From Candidatus Latescibacterota bacterium (GTDB taxonomy: Bacteria > Latescibacterota > UBA2968 > UBA8231), in NCBI GenBank assembly GCA_007136405.1, contig SLHA01000090.1, forward strand, positions 1 to 54,136: 54,136 nucleotides of DNA, given 5' to 3'. The translations under genes and the position numbers were made by a program. Positions 36,860 through 45,470 of the stretch are shown here, piece after piece. Within the stretch, counting starts at the first letter, position 1. Each line of letters starts with the position of its first letter. Below the pieces are notes generated by a model. That model ran no database searches. It was not told the DNA's origin and saw only the letters and a program-made list of their open reading frames with translations.

Positions 36860-37276
36860 TCACGACCTGGAAAAAACGAGGTCCGCAGATCCCTCGGGCG
36901 CAGCATCACGGTCCGCGGCGTCAGGATAGTCTGCATATCGGGTGATGGCGGCGTCGCCCCAGAGCCGCTCAAGGGCGTAAAACTCCCGGGCTTCCCGCCT
37001 GAACAGGTGAACGACGATGTGCACGAAGTCCACCAGAATCCAGCGGCGTGTCTCCAGGCCCTCGACATGCCAGGGCGGATCACCCGCAGCTTTGCTGCTC
37101 TCCACCAGCTCATCCGCCAGCGCCTTCAGGTGCTGATCCGAATTACCGCTGCAGATGACGAAATAATCCGTGGTGTCGGTAAGCTGACGCAGATCCATGA
37201 CCAGAATGTCAGAACCGTACTTGCGTTGCAGCAGATCGACGATGCGCTGTATGTGTAGGTCAATCCCTGATGGCAT
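36860..37276 (-). CDS. rsfS: Ribosome silencing factor RsfS
   Basis: A 138-residue RsfS/Iojap protein that binds uL14 on the 50S subunit and blocks 30S joining in starvation. Typical motifs: DTTDYFVICSGNSDQHLKAL, WHVEGLETRRWILVDFVHI and VVHLFRREAREFYALERLW. The C-terminal ~25 residues (DAADRDAAPEG...) are an acidic, probably disordered extension beyond the usual 110-residue core. It precedes mtnA by 3 bp. Confidence 0.95.
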   Translation of the reverse strand: MPSGIDLHIQRIVDLLQRKYGSDILVMDLRQLTDTTDYFVICSGNSDQHLKALADELVESSKAAGDPPWHVEGLETRRWILVDFVHIVVHLFRREAREFYALERLWGDAAITRYADYPDAADRDAAPEGSADLVFSRS

Positions 37277-37319
37277 ATGGGGAGCAGCTGCTCCTTTCGT
37301 GTGGTTGCCGGTTGGGCAT

Positions 37320-37793
37320 TCAGGGTGAAAGCAAACCCAGTTGCTCGTGATCGTGACCGATGATGACGCTCACATCAGCAAGCATCGAGGGATCCTTGGT
37401 GATCTGTTGGATGCACACGGGGATGCCCAGTTTGCCGGCGACGCGACGGGCTCTGTCCATGTTGCCGCGCCGATCGATTACCATGCTCTCCAAAAATGAG
37501 AAATTCTCCGCGTTGCCTTCGTCGACGACATCCAGACCCAGATGCCGGGCCCGCCGGGTGAGAAGCGCGGCAGCCTGGGGAGAACCGCATCCATTGAGAA
37601 CTTCGATGCGAACGGGTTGAGACGACGGTGCCGGTGTGCCTACCTGAGCGACTTCACCACGGACCGACGGTCCTGGTGGATTCTCCGCGTCATAGTCCTG
37701 AAACCGCTGCCAGACAGCGGTGAGACCCAGTGCGACGATACCGGCGGCGGTGATGAGCCAGACTGTTTTTTCCTGCAAGGAAATCCGGGCCAA
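37320..37793 (-). CDS. LytR C-terminal domain membrane protein
   Basis: A 157-residue protein with one N-terminal TM helix (VWLITAAGIVALGLTAVW) and a LytR_C domain at ~60-157 (IEVLNGCGSPQAAALLTRRA and a late VIIGHDH). The domain is usually the tail of LytR-CpsA-Psr ligases but occurs alone in many Gram-negative lineages next to rsfS, as here. It seems to start at TTG 37793: this is the first possible start after an in-frame stop, and no SD is evident. First gene of the 9-gene wall operon. Confidence 0.8.
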   Translation of the reverse strand: MARISLQEKTVWLITAAGIVALGLTAVWQRFQDYDAENPPGPSVRGEVAQVGTPAPSSQPVRIEVLNGCGSPQAAALLTRRARHLGLDVVDEGNAENFSFLESMVIDRRGNMDRARRVAGKLGIPVCIQQITKDPSMLADVSVIIGHDHEQLGLLSP

Positions 37794-38016
37794 ACGTGTA
37801 TACTGCTATGGAGGTTTCAGGCTGATCCGATCCGCAGTGTATGAACGCATAGATACGAAAAAAAGAACAAAACTTCAACTCTCCCGTCAATGCGGCGGGT
37901 GCGGTGACGGACGGAGGAGCCGGATCGTCCGCATGTTGCCGCATACGGCCGGGGAAGAGTCAGGTGCCGGGGGAGCGCGTCTGCTGGTGTGGCGACGGTG
38001 TAGGTGCCGGTGACGC

Positions 38017-40782
38017 CTACTGGCCCATCAGACCCCAGTACTTGAAGGTCATGATATAGTTGGATGTGCTCGCCCGCTTGGCTCTGGGACGGTTGTCGTA
38101 CACGTCTCTGCCAATGCCGAACATGAAACGATCCTTGTAGAAGGACACGGCCACGCCCAGGGAGACCGCGATGGAGTTCTCCGTGGAGAGCGCTTCCAGG
38201 ACATTGCCGATGGCGGTCAGATGGATACCGGACAGACCGGGACTCTCGGAATTGTGGAATCCAAAGAAGGCGAAGGCTGGAAGACCGATGAGACGTTCGG
38301 TGCTGCCTTCAACCAGGTTCCCCTCTTCGTCGACATGATCCCGGCCGGGACGGACAGAGAAGAAGGAGACCATCGGCTTGGCCTCGAACTCCCACTTCCA
38401 TCCGCCTGCGGCGAAAATCTGAGAAAGCCCGTAGACAGGCGCCTCCGGATGATTCTGTGTGGATATTTTCAGGCGCACTCTTCTGTTGTCGCTCTCCCGC
38501 AAGCGAAGGTTGAGATTCTCCAGAAGCACACGGCTTTCACCGGCGTCCTGTATGACCGTCTCCAGCTTGTTGGGGCCGCCTTCGGGATCGAAGTTGGCGT
38601 CCAGGCGGGTCCACTCGATAAAGAACCGGCGGCCGATCATGGCCTCGCGCATATCCGGTGGTATGCGAAAGACCACATCCAGTCTGGTCTCGTCCTGCTG
38701 CATCAGCGGAGTGTTGTTCCAGGGGACCTTGAGAGTATCGAAGCGCGCCTTGCGTGAGGCCAGAACCGCGACGACACGTTCCAGGTCGATATTGTCCAGC
38801 GCGCCTTTGCCCATGACCTGAAGCGGCATCGCCTTGTCCTTCATGGCGTTGCTGATGAGGTGAATTCTGGGAGTCCGATCGCCGAGGGCCATGGGTCTGA
38901 AGACGAGGTGCAAGGTCTTGGATGCGCCTGGCGGGAGTGAGAATTCGCCGGGAACCAGCTGGGCGCCCTCGGAGTCTGGATGAGCTTCCACGTGCAGGTC
39001 CGTGTCCCCGGTGTTGGTGGCGACGATGGACTGTGCCCTTTCTTCTCCCAGGACGACGTAGCCGAACTGATAGGGTCCGGACGGATGGAGTTCCAGATCC
39101 GCGGCGATGCCCGTTCCCTGCAGCAGAATCTCCCTGGATTCGAACGTATTGTCCCAATATCCCTGTATCTGGATGACGCCGTTGTACACCCCTCTGGACT
39201 GCGGCGTGAACACCACACCGAGCGGTAGTGGCCGTGCGCCCTCTGCCGGAAGTACGAACCGGTTGGTCGGACTTACCTGGGTCTCGAGGGCAAAGATCTC
39301 CGGGTTGCTGGAAACGATATTGGTGATCGTAAAGTCCGCGTTGCCGAAATTCAGGATTTCCGCGGCGACACTGGCGTTATTCCCCACAACCACGGAACCG
39401 AGATCCACGGTGCTGGGGGTGATATCCAGGAATCTGCCTGTTCCAAGCAGATTCAGCGCCTCTTCCCCGCTCTCCGTACTCACCAGTACCTGCGCCCGGC
39501 GTTCGCCGGTGTCACGTGGTTCAAAATGGATGGCGATTCTGCGCAGATCACCCGGCTGCAGCAATACCGAGGGCAACTCGAGCTCAAAATCAGCCGGTGC
39601 CACGCCCTGCAGGTCCATGTTCACGGTAAAGGGCGCACCACCGCGGTTCCATACGATGATCCGTTCGCGTTCACGGTCACCGACAGCCACATTGCCGAAG
39701 TCAATCTGCTCGTCGTTCAGGATGACGATACGGGGCGGTGTCTGACTGGCTGTGCCTATAAGCGGCAATTCGACCTGGGGATTCCCCGGGTCATTGCCGG
39801 CCACCATGAGCCGCGCTGCGGCACGTCCTTCGTAGCGGGGATTGAAGTACACCGGCAGCTCCAGGCGTTCGCCGGGCATGATCAGCGCCTGAGTATCTGG
39901 GTCGAACTCCAACTGGTAAGCTCCGCTTGATGCCTCGATCTGCGTCAGGTAAAGATCAGCCTGTCCCTGATTGAGCACGGTCAGTCTGCGCGTGCGCGTG
40001 GAGCCCAGCGCCACCTCGCCGAAGTCGAAGCCAACCTCGGGAAGAGGAGACACGGCCATACGGGGGGCCAGCACTTCGGCGCGGATGGGCAGTTCCAGGC
40101 GTGACGGCCGGAGTTCTGGTATGACCATGACCAGCTGTTCGGTATACGTGCCGCCGCTATCCGGAGCGAAGCCGATGTCTATACCGACTGCCTGGCCCGG
40201 TGACAGCGTGGTTCGGGTGGGAGCGCTCACCGAGAAGCCGGTAACAGCCCTGGACAGGAAGACGCTGTCCAGGGTCACCGGCACCGGGCCGGTGTTCCGC
40301 AGCCGGATGCTTCCCGCGGTTTCCTGTCCAGGTGCCACCGGATCGAGCTGCAGACCTTCCTGAACCGGAGGATCGAGCGTCACCTGCGCCATGGCCACCG
40401 TGGCGCTCAGGGGGACAGGATAAGTATCTTTCCGAAGAAAGCCCCTGACCTCGAACAGCAGCTCACCGCTGTATTCGCCCGTCTGCGATGCATGGTACGT
40501 GACCCGCAGCGTCAGGCTCTCCTCCGGCATCAGGACCAGTTCCTCAGACTCGACCCGGAAGCCGGCGCCGGAGATGCGCACCGAGAGCTCCATCTTGTCG
40601 TTGCCGGGGTTGCTCAGACGTACGTCCCCATGGGCCTGGGCACCGGGTATGACAGGTCCGATGGCCAGAGTGTCCGGCTCCAGGATGAGCTCACGGGCAA
40701 CCAGAGGCTGAATGGCAATGAAGAAGAACACCACCATGGCTGCTGCGGGCGACAGCCACGTATGACCAGTAGAATGTTTCAT
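38017..40782 (-). CDS. Large secreted ASH-domain (choice-of-anchor D) protein
   Basis: A 921-residue exported protein. ATG 40782 gives a good signal peptide (basic start, AAAMVVFFFIAIQPLVA); a GTG at 40860 in the same frame would add 26 residues. Residues ~30-660 contain about six immunoglobulin-like ASH/choice-of-anchor D repeats, each with the recurrent DFG(E/N)VA-G or DLGSVVVG start and LLQGTG / PLIGTA end. The last ~260 residues are different, with alternating hydrophobic strands and an ISTQNHPEAP segment, and could be an outer-membrane-associated domain. Function is unknown; repeats of this type usually mediate surface or periplasmic protein contacts. It is preceded by a strong promoter and a hairpin-rich leader. 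Confidence 0.75.
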   Translation of the reverse strand: MKHSTGHTWLSPAAAMVVFFFIAIQPLVARELILEPDTLAIGPVIPGAQAHGDVRLSNPGNDKMELSVRISGAGFRVESEELVLMPEESLTLRVTYHASQTGEYSGELLFEVRGFLRKDTYPVPLSATVAMAQVTLDPPVQEGLQLDPVAPGQETAGSIRLRNTGPVPVTLDSVFLSRAVTGFSVSAPTRTTLSPGQAVGIDIGFAPDSGGTYTEQLVMVIPELRPSRLELPIRAEVLAPRMAVSPLPEVGFDFGEVALGSTRTRRLTVLNQGQADLYLTQIEASSGAYQLEFDPDTQALIMPGERLELPVYFNPRYEGRAAARLMVAGNDPGNPQVELPLIGTASQTPPRIVILNDEQIDFGNVAVGDRERERIIVWNRGGAPFTVNMDLQGVAPADFELELPSVLLQPGDLRRIAIHFEPRDTGERRAQVLVSTESGEEALNLLGTGRFLDITPSTVDLGSVVVGNNASVAAEILNFGNADFTITNIVSSNPEIFALETQVSPTNRFVLPAEGARPLPLGVVFTPQSRGVYNGVIQIQGYWDNTFESREILLQGTGIAADLELHPSGPYQFGYVVLGEERAQSIVATNTGDTDLHVEAHPDSEGAQLVPGEFSLPPGASKTLHLVFRPMALGDRTPRIHLISNAMKDKAMPLQVMGKGALDNIDLERVVAVLASRKARFDTLKVPWNNTPLMQQDETRLDVVFRIPPDMREAMIGRRFFIEWTRLDANFDPEGGPNKLETVIQDAGESRVLLENLNLRLRESDNRRVRLKISTQNHPEAPVYGLSQIFAAGGWKWEFEAKPMVSFFSVRPGRDHVDEEGNLVEGSTERLIGLPAFAFFGFHNSESPGLSGIHLTAIGNVLEALSTENSIAVSLGVAVSFYKDRFMFGIGRDVYDNRPRAKRASTSNYIMTFKYWGLMGQ

Positions 40783-40836
40783 GGTATGCACTGGATGTGG
40801 TACAATAAAAAAGAGCGACCAACCCACCAGAATACC

Positions 40837-40882
40837 AACTTCACTTTGTCGAAGTTCCACACCAACGGAAGTGGAAAACTTC
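40837..40882 (-). promoter_or_regulatory. Alternative hairpins in the ASH-protein leader
   Basis: Read on the - strand, gaagttttccac (complement of 40871-40882) can pair with gtggaacttc (complement of 40851-40860), or that same aacttc can pair with a downstream gaagtt (complement of 40837-40842). The two stems are mutually exclusive. A T-rich run (complement of ~40806-40813) follows. This looks like an attenuator-style leader, but it may be coincidence. Confidence 0.3.
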
Positions 40883-40928
40883 CTCTGAGGTATTCCTCTG
40901 TGGATTCAGGCCACTCTTTATATACCGA

Positions 40929-40957
40929 AACATAGATACACCTCCTGGCAGTGTCAA
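40929..40957 (-). promoter_or_regulatory. Promoter of the ASH-domain gene
   Basis: On the - strand, perfect TTGACA (complement of 40952-40957), 17-bp spacer, TATGTT (complement of 40929-40934, 4 of 6). Transcription would start near 40922, giving a ~140-base leader before ATG 40782. Confidence 0.5.
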
Positions 40958-41027
40958 GCCTGCCCCGGCACGCCGTTCCGATCGAGCCAGCCCCCAGGCG
41001 GACTCATGGCGTGCGGCTGCCTGGGAA

Positions 41028-42212
41028 TCACGCCAAGCAGCCGCCGTTGCGGCTGGGCATCAGGGCGTCGAGCCCGGCCACGAGACGGTCGAGACCCTCC
41101 GCAACGGTTGTTTCCGTCAGTGCGCCGTAGGCGATACGCAGGCAGCACCGGTCCGTAATGCCAAAGGCATTCCCGGGTATGACGGCCACGCCGTAGTCAC
41201 GCACCAGATGCTGTACCAGTTCCATGGCCGGCAACGGAGATTCGACTTCCGCCAGCAGGTAGAAGGCACCGCACGACCGGGGAACGTGACAGCGCGGGCG
41301 CAGACTGGCCAGCCGGTCCAGGCAAAGGCGGCGCACCTGATCGATCGACTCGATGTAGGCGCGGCAGTACGAGCGACCCACCTGAAGAGCCGCCAGAGCC
41401 ACCTGTTGACAGATCGCCGGCGGACAGATGAGAATCGTATCCTGGATCTTGGCCATGGCGTCCCGCAGATGGGCAGGAACGACCGCATAGCCGACGCGCC
41501 AGCTGGCCATGCCATATGCTTTCGAGAATGAAAACAGGGAGATCGTATGTGCCGCGCTGCCGCCAATGCTCCCGGGAGAGAAATGGCGCGCGTCATCGTA
41601 GGTGAAATACTCGTAGGCTTCGTCGCAGATGTGATACAATCCGTGCTGGTGGCACAGTGCATTGATCTGTCGCAACGCTGCTTCCGTATATACCGCTCCA
41701 GTGGGGTTGTTGGGTGAGATCGTCACCACCGCGCGCGTACGGGGTGAGATGGCTGCGGCTATTCGCTCCGGACATGGCTGGTGATCCGCTGTTGTGGGCA
41801 CCAGCACTGGACGGACATTGGCCATGGTTGCTGCCATCTCGTGGTTGAAGTAATACGGCGTCATCATGATGATCTCATCACCAGGATCGCACAGGGCCAG
41901 TACACAGTGAACGAAAGCCATGTTACTGCCGGCCGTGACCATGATGAACCGGTCCCGATCGACGACGATCCCGTTTTCTGCTGCCAGCTTTTCCCTCAGC
42001 GCTTCGATCAGCTGCGGGTCACCGTTAACCCCTTGATATTTATGGACGGATTCCTGTGCGCCGAATTCGCTCAAAATCTCCATGGACGACGGGGGCGGCG
42101 CATAGTGCACCATGCCCTGGCCCAGGGAAATGGTGTCGCTGTACTGGCGAATCAAGGCAGCGACGTCAGGAATGACCGGCTGTTGTACCTTTTTGAGACG
42201 CTGCGATGTCAT
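41028..42212 (-). CDS. Class I/II PLP aminotransferase (aspartate aminotransferase-like)
   Basis: A 394-residue fold-type I PLP enzyme. The cofactor lysine lies in SFSKAYGMASWRVGY; NNPTGAVY and CDEAYEYFTYDD carry the Asn and Asp that hold PLP, and the C-terminal RIAYG holds the carboxylate-binding Arg. It resembles the alpha-branch aspartate/aromatic aminotransferases. It is the last gene of a three-gene operon with a DapA-family aldolase and an IMPase-like phosphatase, overlapping the former by 4 bp. The preferred amino acid cannot be told; the operon hints at transamination of a keto acid made or split by the aldolase. Confidence 0.9.
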   Translation of the reverse strand: MTSQRLKKVQQPVIPDVAALIRQYSDTISLGQGMVHYAPPPSSMEILSEFGAQESVHKYQGVNGDPQLIEALREKLAAENGIVVDRDRFIMVTAGSNMAFVHCVLALCDPGDEIIMMTPYYFNHEMAATMANVRPVLVPTTADHQPCPERIAAAISPRTRAVVTISPNNPTGAVYTEAALRQINALCHQHGLYHICDEAYEYFTYDDARHFSPGSIGGSAAHTISLFSFSKAYGMASWRVGYAVVPAHLRDAMAKIQDTILICPPAICQQVALAALQVGRSYCRAYIESIDQVRRLCLDRLASLRPRCHVPRSCGAFYLLAEVESPLPAMELVQHLVRDYGVAVIPGNAFGITDRCCLRIAYGALTETTVAEGLDRLVAGLDALMPSRNGGCLA

Positions 42213-43144
42213 AGAGGTTTCGGTCCTGCCGCCTGGACGCTGGCCAGGATCGACTGGAGCTGGCTGAACAGGCGGTCGATCTCCGCTCTGGTAGGGTCGT
42301 CCAGCACGTACCCGAGTGGCCCGCGAGCGTTCTGGTTGGGGAAGATGCCGCGCCGGTGCATGATATGACGTTCCGTGAGGATGAAGCCATCCAGCCCGCC
42401 TTGCAGCTCCAGCGCGATGATGGCGCAGATGGGCAGATACAACCGGTAGATCAGGTCATCGTCGCCTGTCTGCAAGGCGTTCCAGAGGGCAACCACCCCG
42501 TCCAGCAGTTCGATGCCGGGCATGGTACCATGGATTCCGCGGCGAAAAGACTCCACCAGGAGTATGCCGCCGCTGCCTTCGAAGATGCGGGCTTTCCCCC
42601 CGGTCAACTGATGCAGCGCGGATATGCACGGGCCCAGCGGTGTGGCCTCGGGCTTGAACAGGATGCGATCGCCGAAATCGCGGAACATGGAAGCCTGGAA
42701 TTCCGTGCTCATGGAGCGGCCGACGTACGAACTAGCGTCCTGGATCAGGACCGGGATGGCTACTTCGTCCAGTAGACCTTCGAAATAGGTGCGGAGCTGC
42801 GCCTCGGCCAGCGCCTGGGACAGCGGTGGGATGGCCATGACCGCTGCCGCGCCGGCATCTTCCGCCGCCCGGGCATACTGGCGTGCTTGCGACGTGCTCT
42901 CCGCGCCGACGCTGATGATTACCGGACCGCGGCCACGGGCGTACCGGACCAGGCGGGCGGGCAGCTCCATGCGTTCGGTTGCGGTCAGCCGCAGCGTGTC
43001 GGAAACCAGCGCCAGGACCAGACCCTGAGCACCGGTGGCGAAGGCGAAATCCACCTCGCGCTCGAGCGTGGAATAGTCGATGCTCAGATCATCCAGATAC
43101 GGTGTGTTGACGACCGGCAATACGCCTTCGATGGCATGGATCAT
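42209..43144 (-). CDS. Dihydrodipicolinate synthase (DapA) family aldolase/lyase
   Basis: A 311-residue class I aldolase barrel of the DapA/NAL family. The candidate Schiff-base lysine is in ILFKPEATP and the barrel ends normally, but the usual GxxGE / YNxP signatures of true DapA are replaced (DTLRLTATER, DASSYVGRSM), so lysine biosynthesis is unlikely. Related subgroups cleave 2-keto acids. ATG 43144 has an AGGAG SD and overlaps the IMPase stop; a longer frame would run antisense-like through that gene. Product and substrate are unknown. Confidence 0.8.
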   Translation of the reverse strand: MIHAIEGVLPVVNTPYLDDLSIDYSTLEREVDFAFATGAQGLVLALVSDTLRLTATERMELPARLVRYARGRGPVIISVGAESTSQARQYARAAEDAGAAAVMAIPPLSQALAEAQLRTYFEGLLDEVAIPVLIQDASSYVGRSMSTEFQASMFRDFGDRILFKPEATPLGPCISALHQLTGGKARIFEGSGGILLVESFRRGIHGTMPGIELLDGVVALWNALQTGDDDLIYRLYLPICAIIALELQGGLDGFILTERHIMHRRGIFPNQNARGPLGYVLDDPTRAEIDRLFSQLQSILASVQAAGPKPL

Positions 43145-43989
43145 GACAGAGCTCCTCTGGCACGCAGGATGGACCATAACTTGGCCTTCGGCTCCGCTCC
43201 GGCAGCGGCCATATAGAACGGAAATTTTCTGCGGGTGGAATAACGCGGCTTGCATCCGTTTCTGAGGAAACAACAGACACCGGCTTCTTCTGCGATCAGG
43301 GAGGGCGGCCCCACGTCGTAGACCTCGACCTGGCGGGTCAGATAGGCGCAGAGTTCGCCTTCGGCTAGCTGAGTGAGGATGAGGGCTGCCCCTATGGGAT
43401 GATCTCTGGGCTCGAGCTCCGGGCGTGCCAGGCTCTGGTATTGGTGTGCCTTGGACGAGATGAAGGCTGCACGAGTACGGGGACGGTCCGGCACCCGCAA
43501 GCGTTCGGGAGCCTGGTCGCCGCGCTGCACCCAGGCTCCGTGGCCGCATATGGCCGTGTACAGTTTGTCCTCCGTTGGCCGGGCCACCAGTGCGGCGATC
43601 ATGGCACCGTTCCGGGCCAATCCAATGGAAATGTGGTACGGCCCGTCGCCGTTGCGGAAATGAAGCGTGCCGTCGATGGGATCCAGGATGACGGTGTACT
43701 CGGAACGATTACCGGCAAAGCGCCGGCGCAGCGGCGTGGACTCTTCGGCTATGCAGCGAACGTCCGGATAATGCTGCAGCACAACGCTCAGCAGTATGTC
43801 CTGAAGACTGCTGTCCAGGGCCGTGAACACGCTGGATGCATCCTGGGCCCTGGCACCCGTCAGGCTGGCGTCGGCGATTTTGCCGAGATCGGCCACCTGG
43901 CCATAAAACACCAGCGAAGCCCGGGCGCACTGAAGTACCACCGGCTTGAGGTTATGGACGAACTGATGGGCTACGCTGGGATCCGGCAT
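43141..43989 (-). CDS. Inositol monophosphatase family protein
   Basis: A 282-residue Mg2+/Li+-sensitive phosphatase of the IMPase/CysQ/HisN superfamily. Metal-site motifs are IAEEST, ILDPIDGTLHF and a C-terminal YDVGPPSLIAEEAG in place of the usual WD-x-AA. Substrates in the family include inositol phosphate, histidinol phosphate, PAP and sugar phosphates; which applies here is unclear. The start at 43989 is chosen by family length; the SD is weak and longer in-frame starts exist. First gene of the operon with the aldolase and aminotransferase. Confidence 0.8.
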   Translation of the reverse strand: MPDPSVAHQFVHNLKPVVLQCARASLVFYGQVADLGKIADASLTGARAQDASSVFTALDSSLQDILLSVVLQHYPDVRCIAEESTPLRRRFAGNRSEYTVILDPIDGTLHFRNGDGPYHISIGLARNGAMIAALVARPTEDKLYTAICGHGAWVQRGDQAPERLRVPDRPRTRAAFISSKAHQYQSLARPELEPRDHPIGAALILTQLAEGELCAYLTRQVEVYDVGPPSLIAEEAGVCCFLRNGCKPRYSTRRKFPFYMAAAGAEPKAKLWSILRARGALS

Positions 43990-44175
43990 GTCGTCATGGC
44001 AGGGAAGAAGGCTGACCCATAACCTAAGCACCAGATCGTATGCTGACCACTGGCAGCCCGGAACCAACCGGCGTCGCGGATCAGATGCGGGCCGATACGG
44101 GCGATGGCAGCCGGAGAGCCGTGGAAAACCCGATGGCAGGCATGAGGTTGACTGAACCGTCACCACTCCCGGGGG

Positions 44176-44203
44176 TTGCTCCCTCACGCTCCCGTACTAT
44201 ATT
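44176..44203 (+). promoter_or_regulatory. Candidate trxB promoter
   Basis: TTGCTC (44176-44181), 16-bp spacer, TATATT (44198-44203, 5 of 6). Confidence 0.4.
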
Positions 44204-44284
44204 GCACCCTCCTGGCATCACCCACGGTTCCTGACCGCCGTATTCCCGGGATGGCCCAGACGTTGCGACAACGCGGCGTCTGAC

Positions 44285-44326
44285 TCCGTTGCCACCCGGA
44301 ACAGGTCCGTTGTCACCCGGAACAGG
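44285..44326 (+). repeat. 21-bp tandem duplication carrying the trxB SD region
   Basis: tccgttgccacccggaacagg and tccgttgtcacccggaacagg, head to tail with one mismatch. The end of the second copy supplies the start of the SD (ACAGGAG) 8 bases before the trxB ATG. Confidence 0.85.
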
Positions 44327-44334
44327 AGATACCT

Positions 44335-45279
44335 ATGACATCATCAACCCAGCACAAGGTCATCATCGTCGGGTCCGGCCCGGCCGGACTGACCGCCGCG
44401 TTGTACGCGGCCCGCGCTGATCTGGCACCGCTGGTGCTGGAAGGGATCCAGCCTGGCGGCCAGTTGACCATCACCACGGAAGTCGAGAATTATCCGGGCT
44501 TTCCCGCCGGAATCATGGGGCCGGAACTGATGGACAGGTTGCGTGAGCAGGCGGTTCGCTTCGGCGCCGAATGTCGCCTGGAGCTGGCCGATCGGGCGGA
44601 CCTGTCGCAGCGTCCTTTCACGGTGCAAACCGCAGAGCAAACCTACACAGCGGCGGTGCTGATCATCGCCACCGGCGCATCCGCCCGTCTACTGGGTATC
44701 GAGTCAGAGAGCCGGCTGATGGGGCACGGCGTTTCGGCCTGTGCTACCTGTGACGGGTTTTTCTTCCGCGACAAGAGCGTGGTGGTCGTCGGCGGTGGTG
44801 ACTCGGCCATGGAGGAGGCGAGCTACCTGACCAAGTTCGCCAGTCAGGTGACTATCGTGCATCGGCGGGAAGGTTTCCGCGCGTCGCAGATCATGCTGCA
44901 GCGGGTCCGGGACAATCCCAAGATCAAGATGATCGTCAACGCTGTGGTAGAAGAGATCCTGTCCCCTGATGATGAGCCGGCCGTGCGCGGGGTGCGGCTT
45001 CGAGACACGACTACGGATGAGGTCACGGAATATCCTTGTGACGGCGTCTTCATGGCTATCGGCCACGTGCCCAACTCAGGTATTTTTCAAGGCCAGCTGG
45101 AGATGGACGCGCAGGGGTACATCCGGACAGCGCCTGATTCCACCGCCACCAGTGCGGACGGTGTCTTTGCCTGCGGAGACGTGCAGGACCATACCTACAG
45201 GCAGGCGGTCACGGCAGCGGGAACCGGCTGCATGGCTGCCATCCAGGCGGAACGTTTCCTCGCCGGCGGTTCGCCCTGA
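44335..45279 (+). CDS. trxB: Thioredoxin reductase
   Basis: A 314-residue low-molecular-weight flavoprotein that passes electrons from NADPH through FAD and a redox disulfide to thioredoxin. FAD-binding [15 protein letters not shown] at the start, redox-active C136-A-T-C139, NADPH-binding [12 protein letters not shown] and C-terminal [19 protein letters not shown] are all canonical. Length is normal. It is a single-gene unit; thioredoxin itself is not in the window. Confidence 0.97.
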   Translation: MTSSTQHKVIIVGSGPAGLTAALYAARADLAPLVLEGIQPGGQLTITTEVENYPGFPAGIMGPELMDRLREQAVRFGAECRLELADRADLSQRPFTVQTAEQTYTAAVLIIATGASARLLGIESESRLMGHGVSACATCDGFFFRDKSVVVVGGGDSAMEEASYLTKFASQVTIVHRREGFRASQIMLQRVRDNPKIKMIVNAVVEEILSPDDEPAVRGVRLRDTTTDEVTEYPCDGVFMAIGHVPNSGIFQGQLEMDAQGYIRTAPDSTATSADGVFACGDVQDHTYRQAVTAAGTGCMAAIQAERFLAGGSP

Positions 45280-45470
45280 GCTTTGTTGCGCTCGGCCTGC
45301 GCTGCGGACCAGCGTTCTCCTGTGCCGTCCAGTCTGCCGCAGGCGGCTCCAATTGCCGGCTGGCACGTGCCGGCGGTGGCCCGAGTCCGGCGGACGGCGG
45401 CGGACGGCGCGTGCCGGCCATGGCGCGGGTTGCCCGATGGCGCGTGCCGATGCGGTTCCATGCGGTGGGT

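Larger units (their letters stand above)
43990..44334. other. Divergent intergenic region, IMPase operon / trxB
   Basis: 345 bp between divergent genes. Contains a promoter-like pair for trxB (44176-44203) and a 21-bp duplication (44285-44326). On the - strand the same A/T segment offers a TATAGT -10 with no good -35. No gene is seen. Confidence 0.5.
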
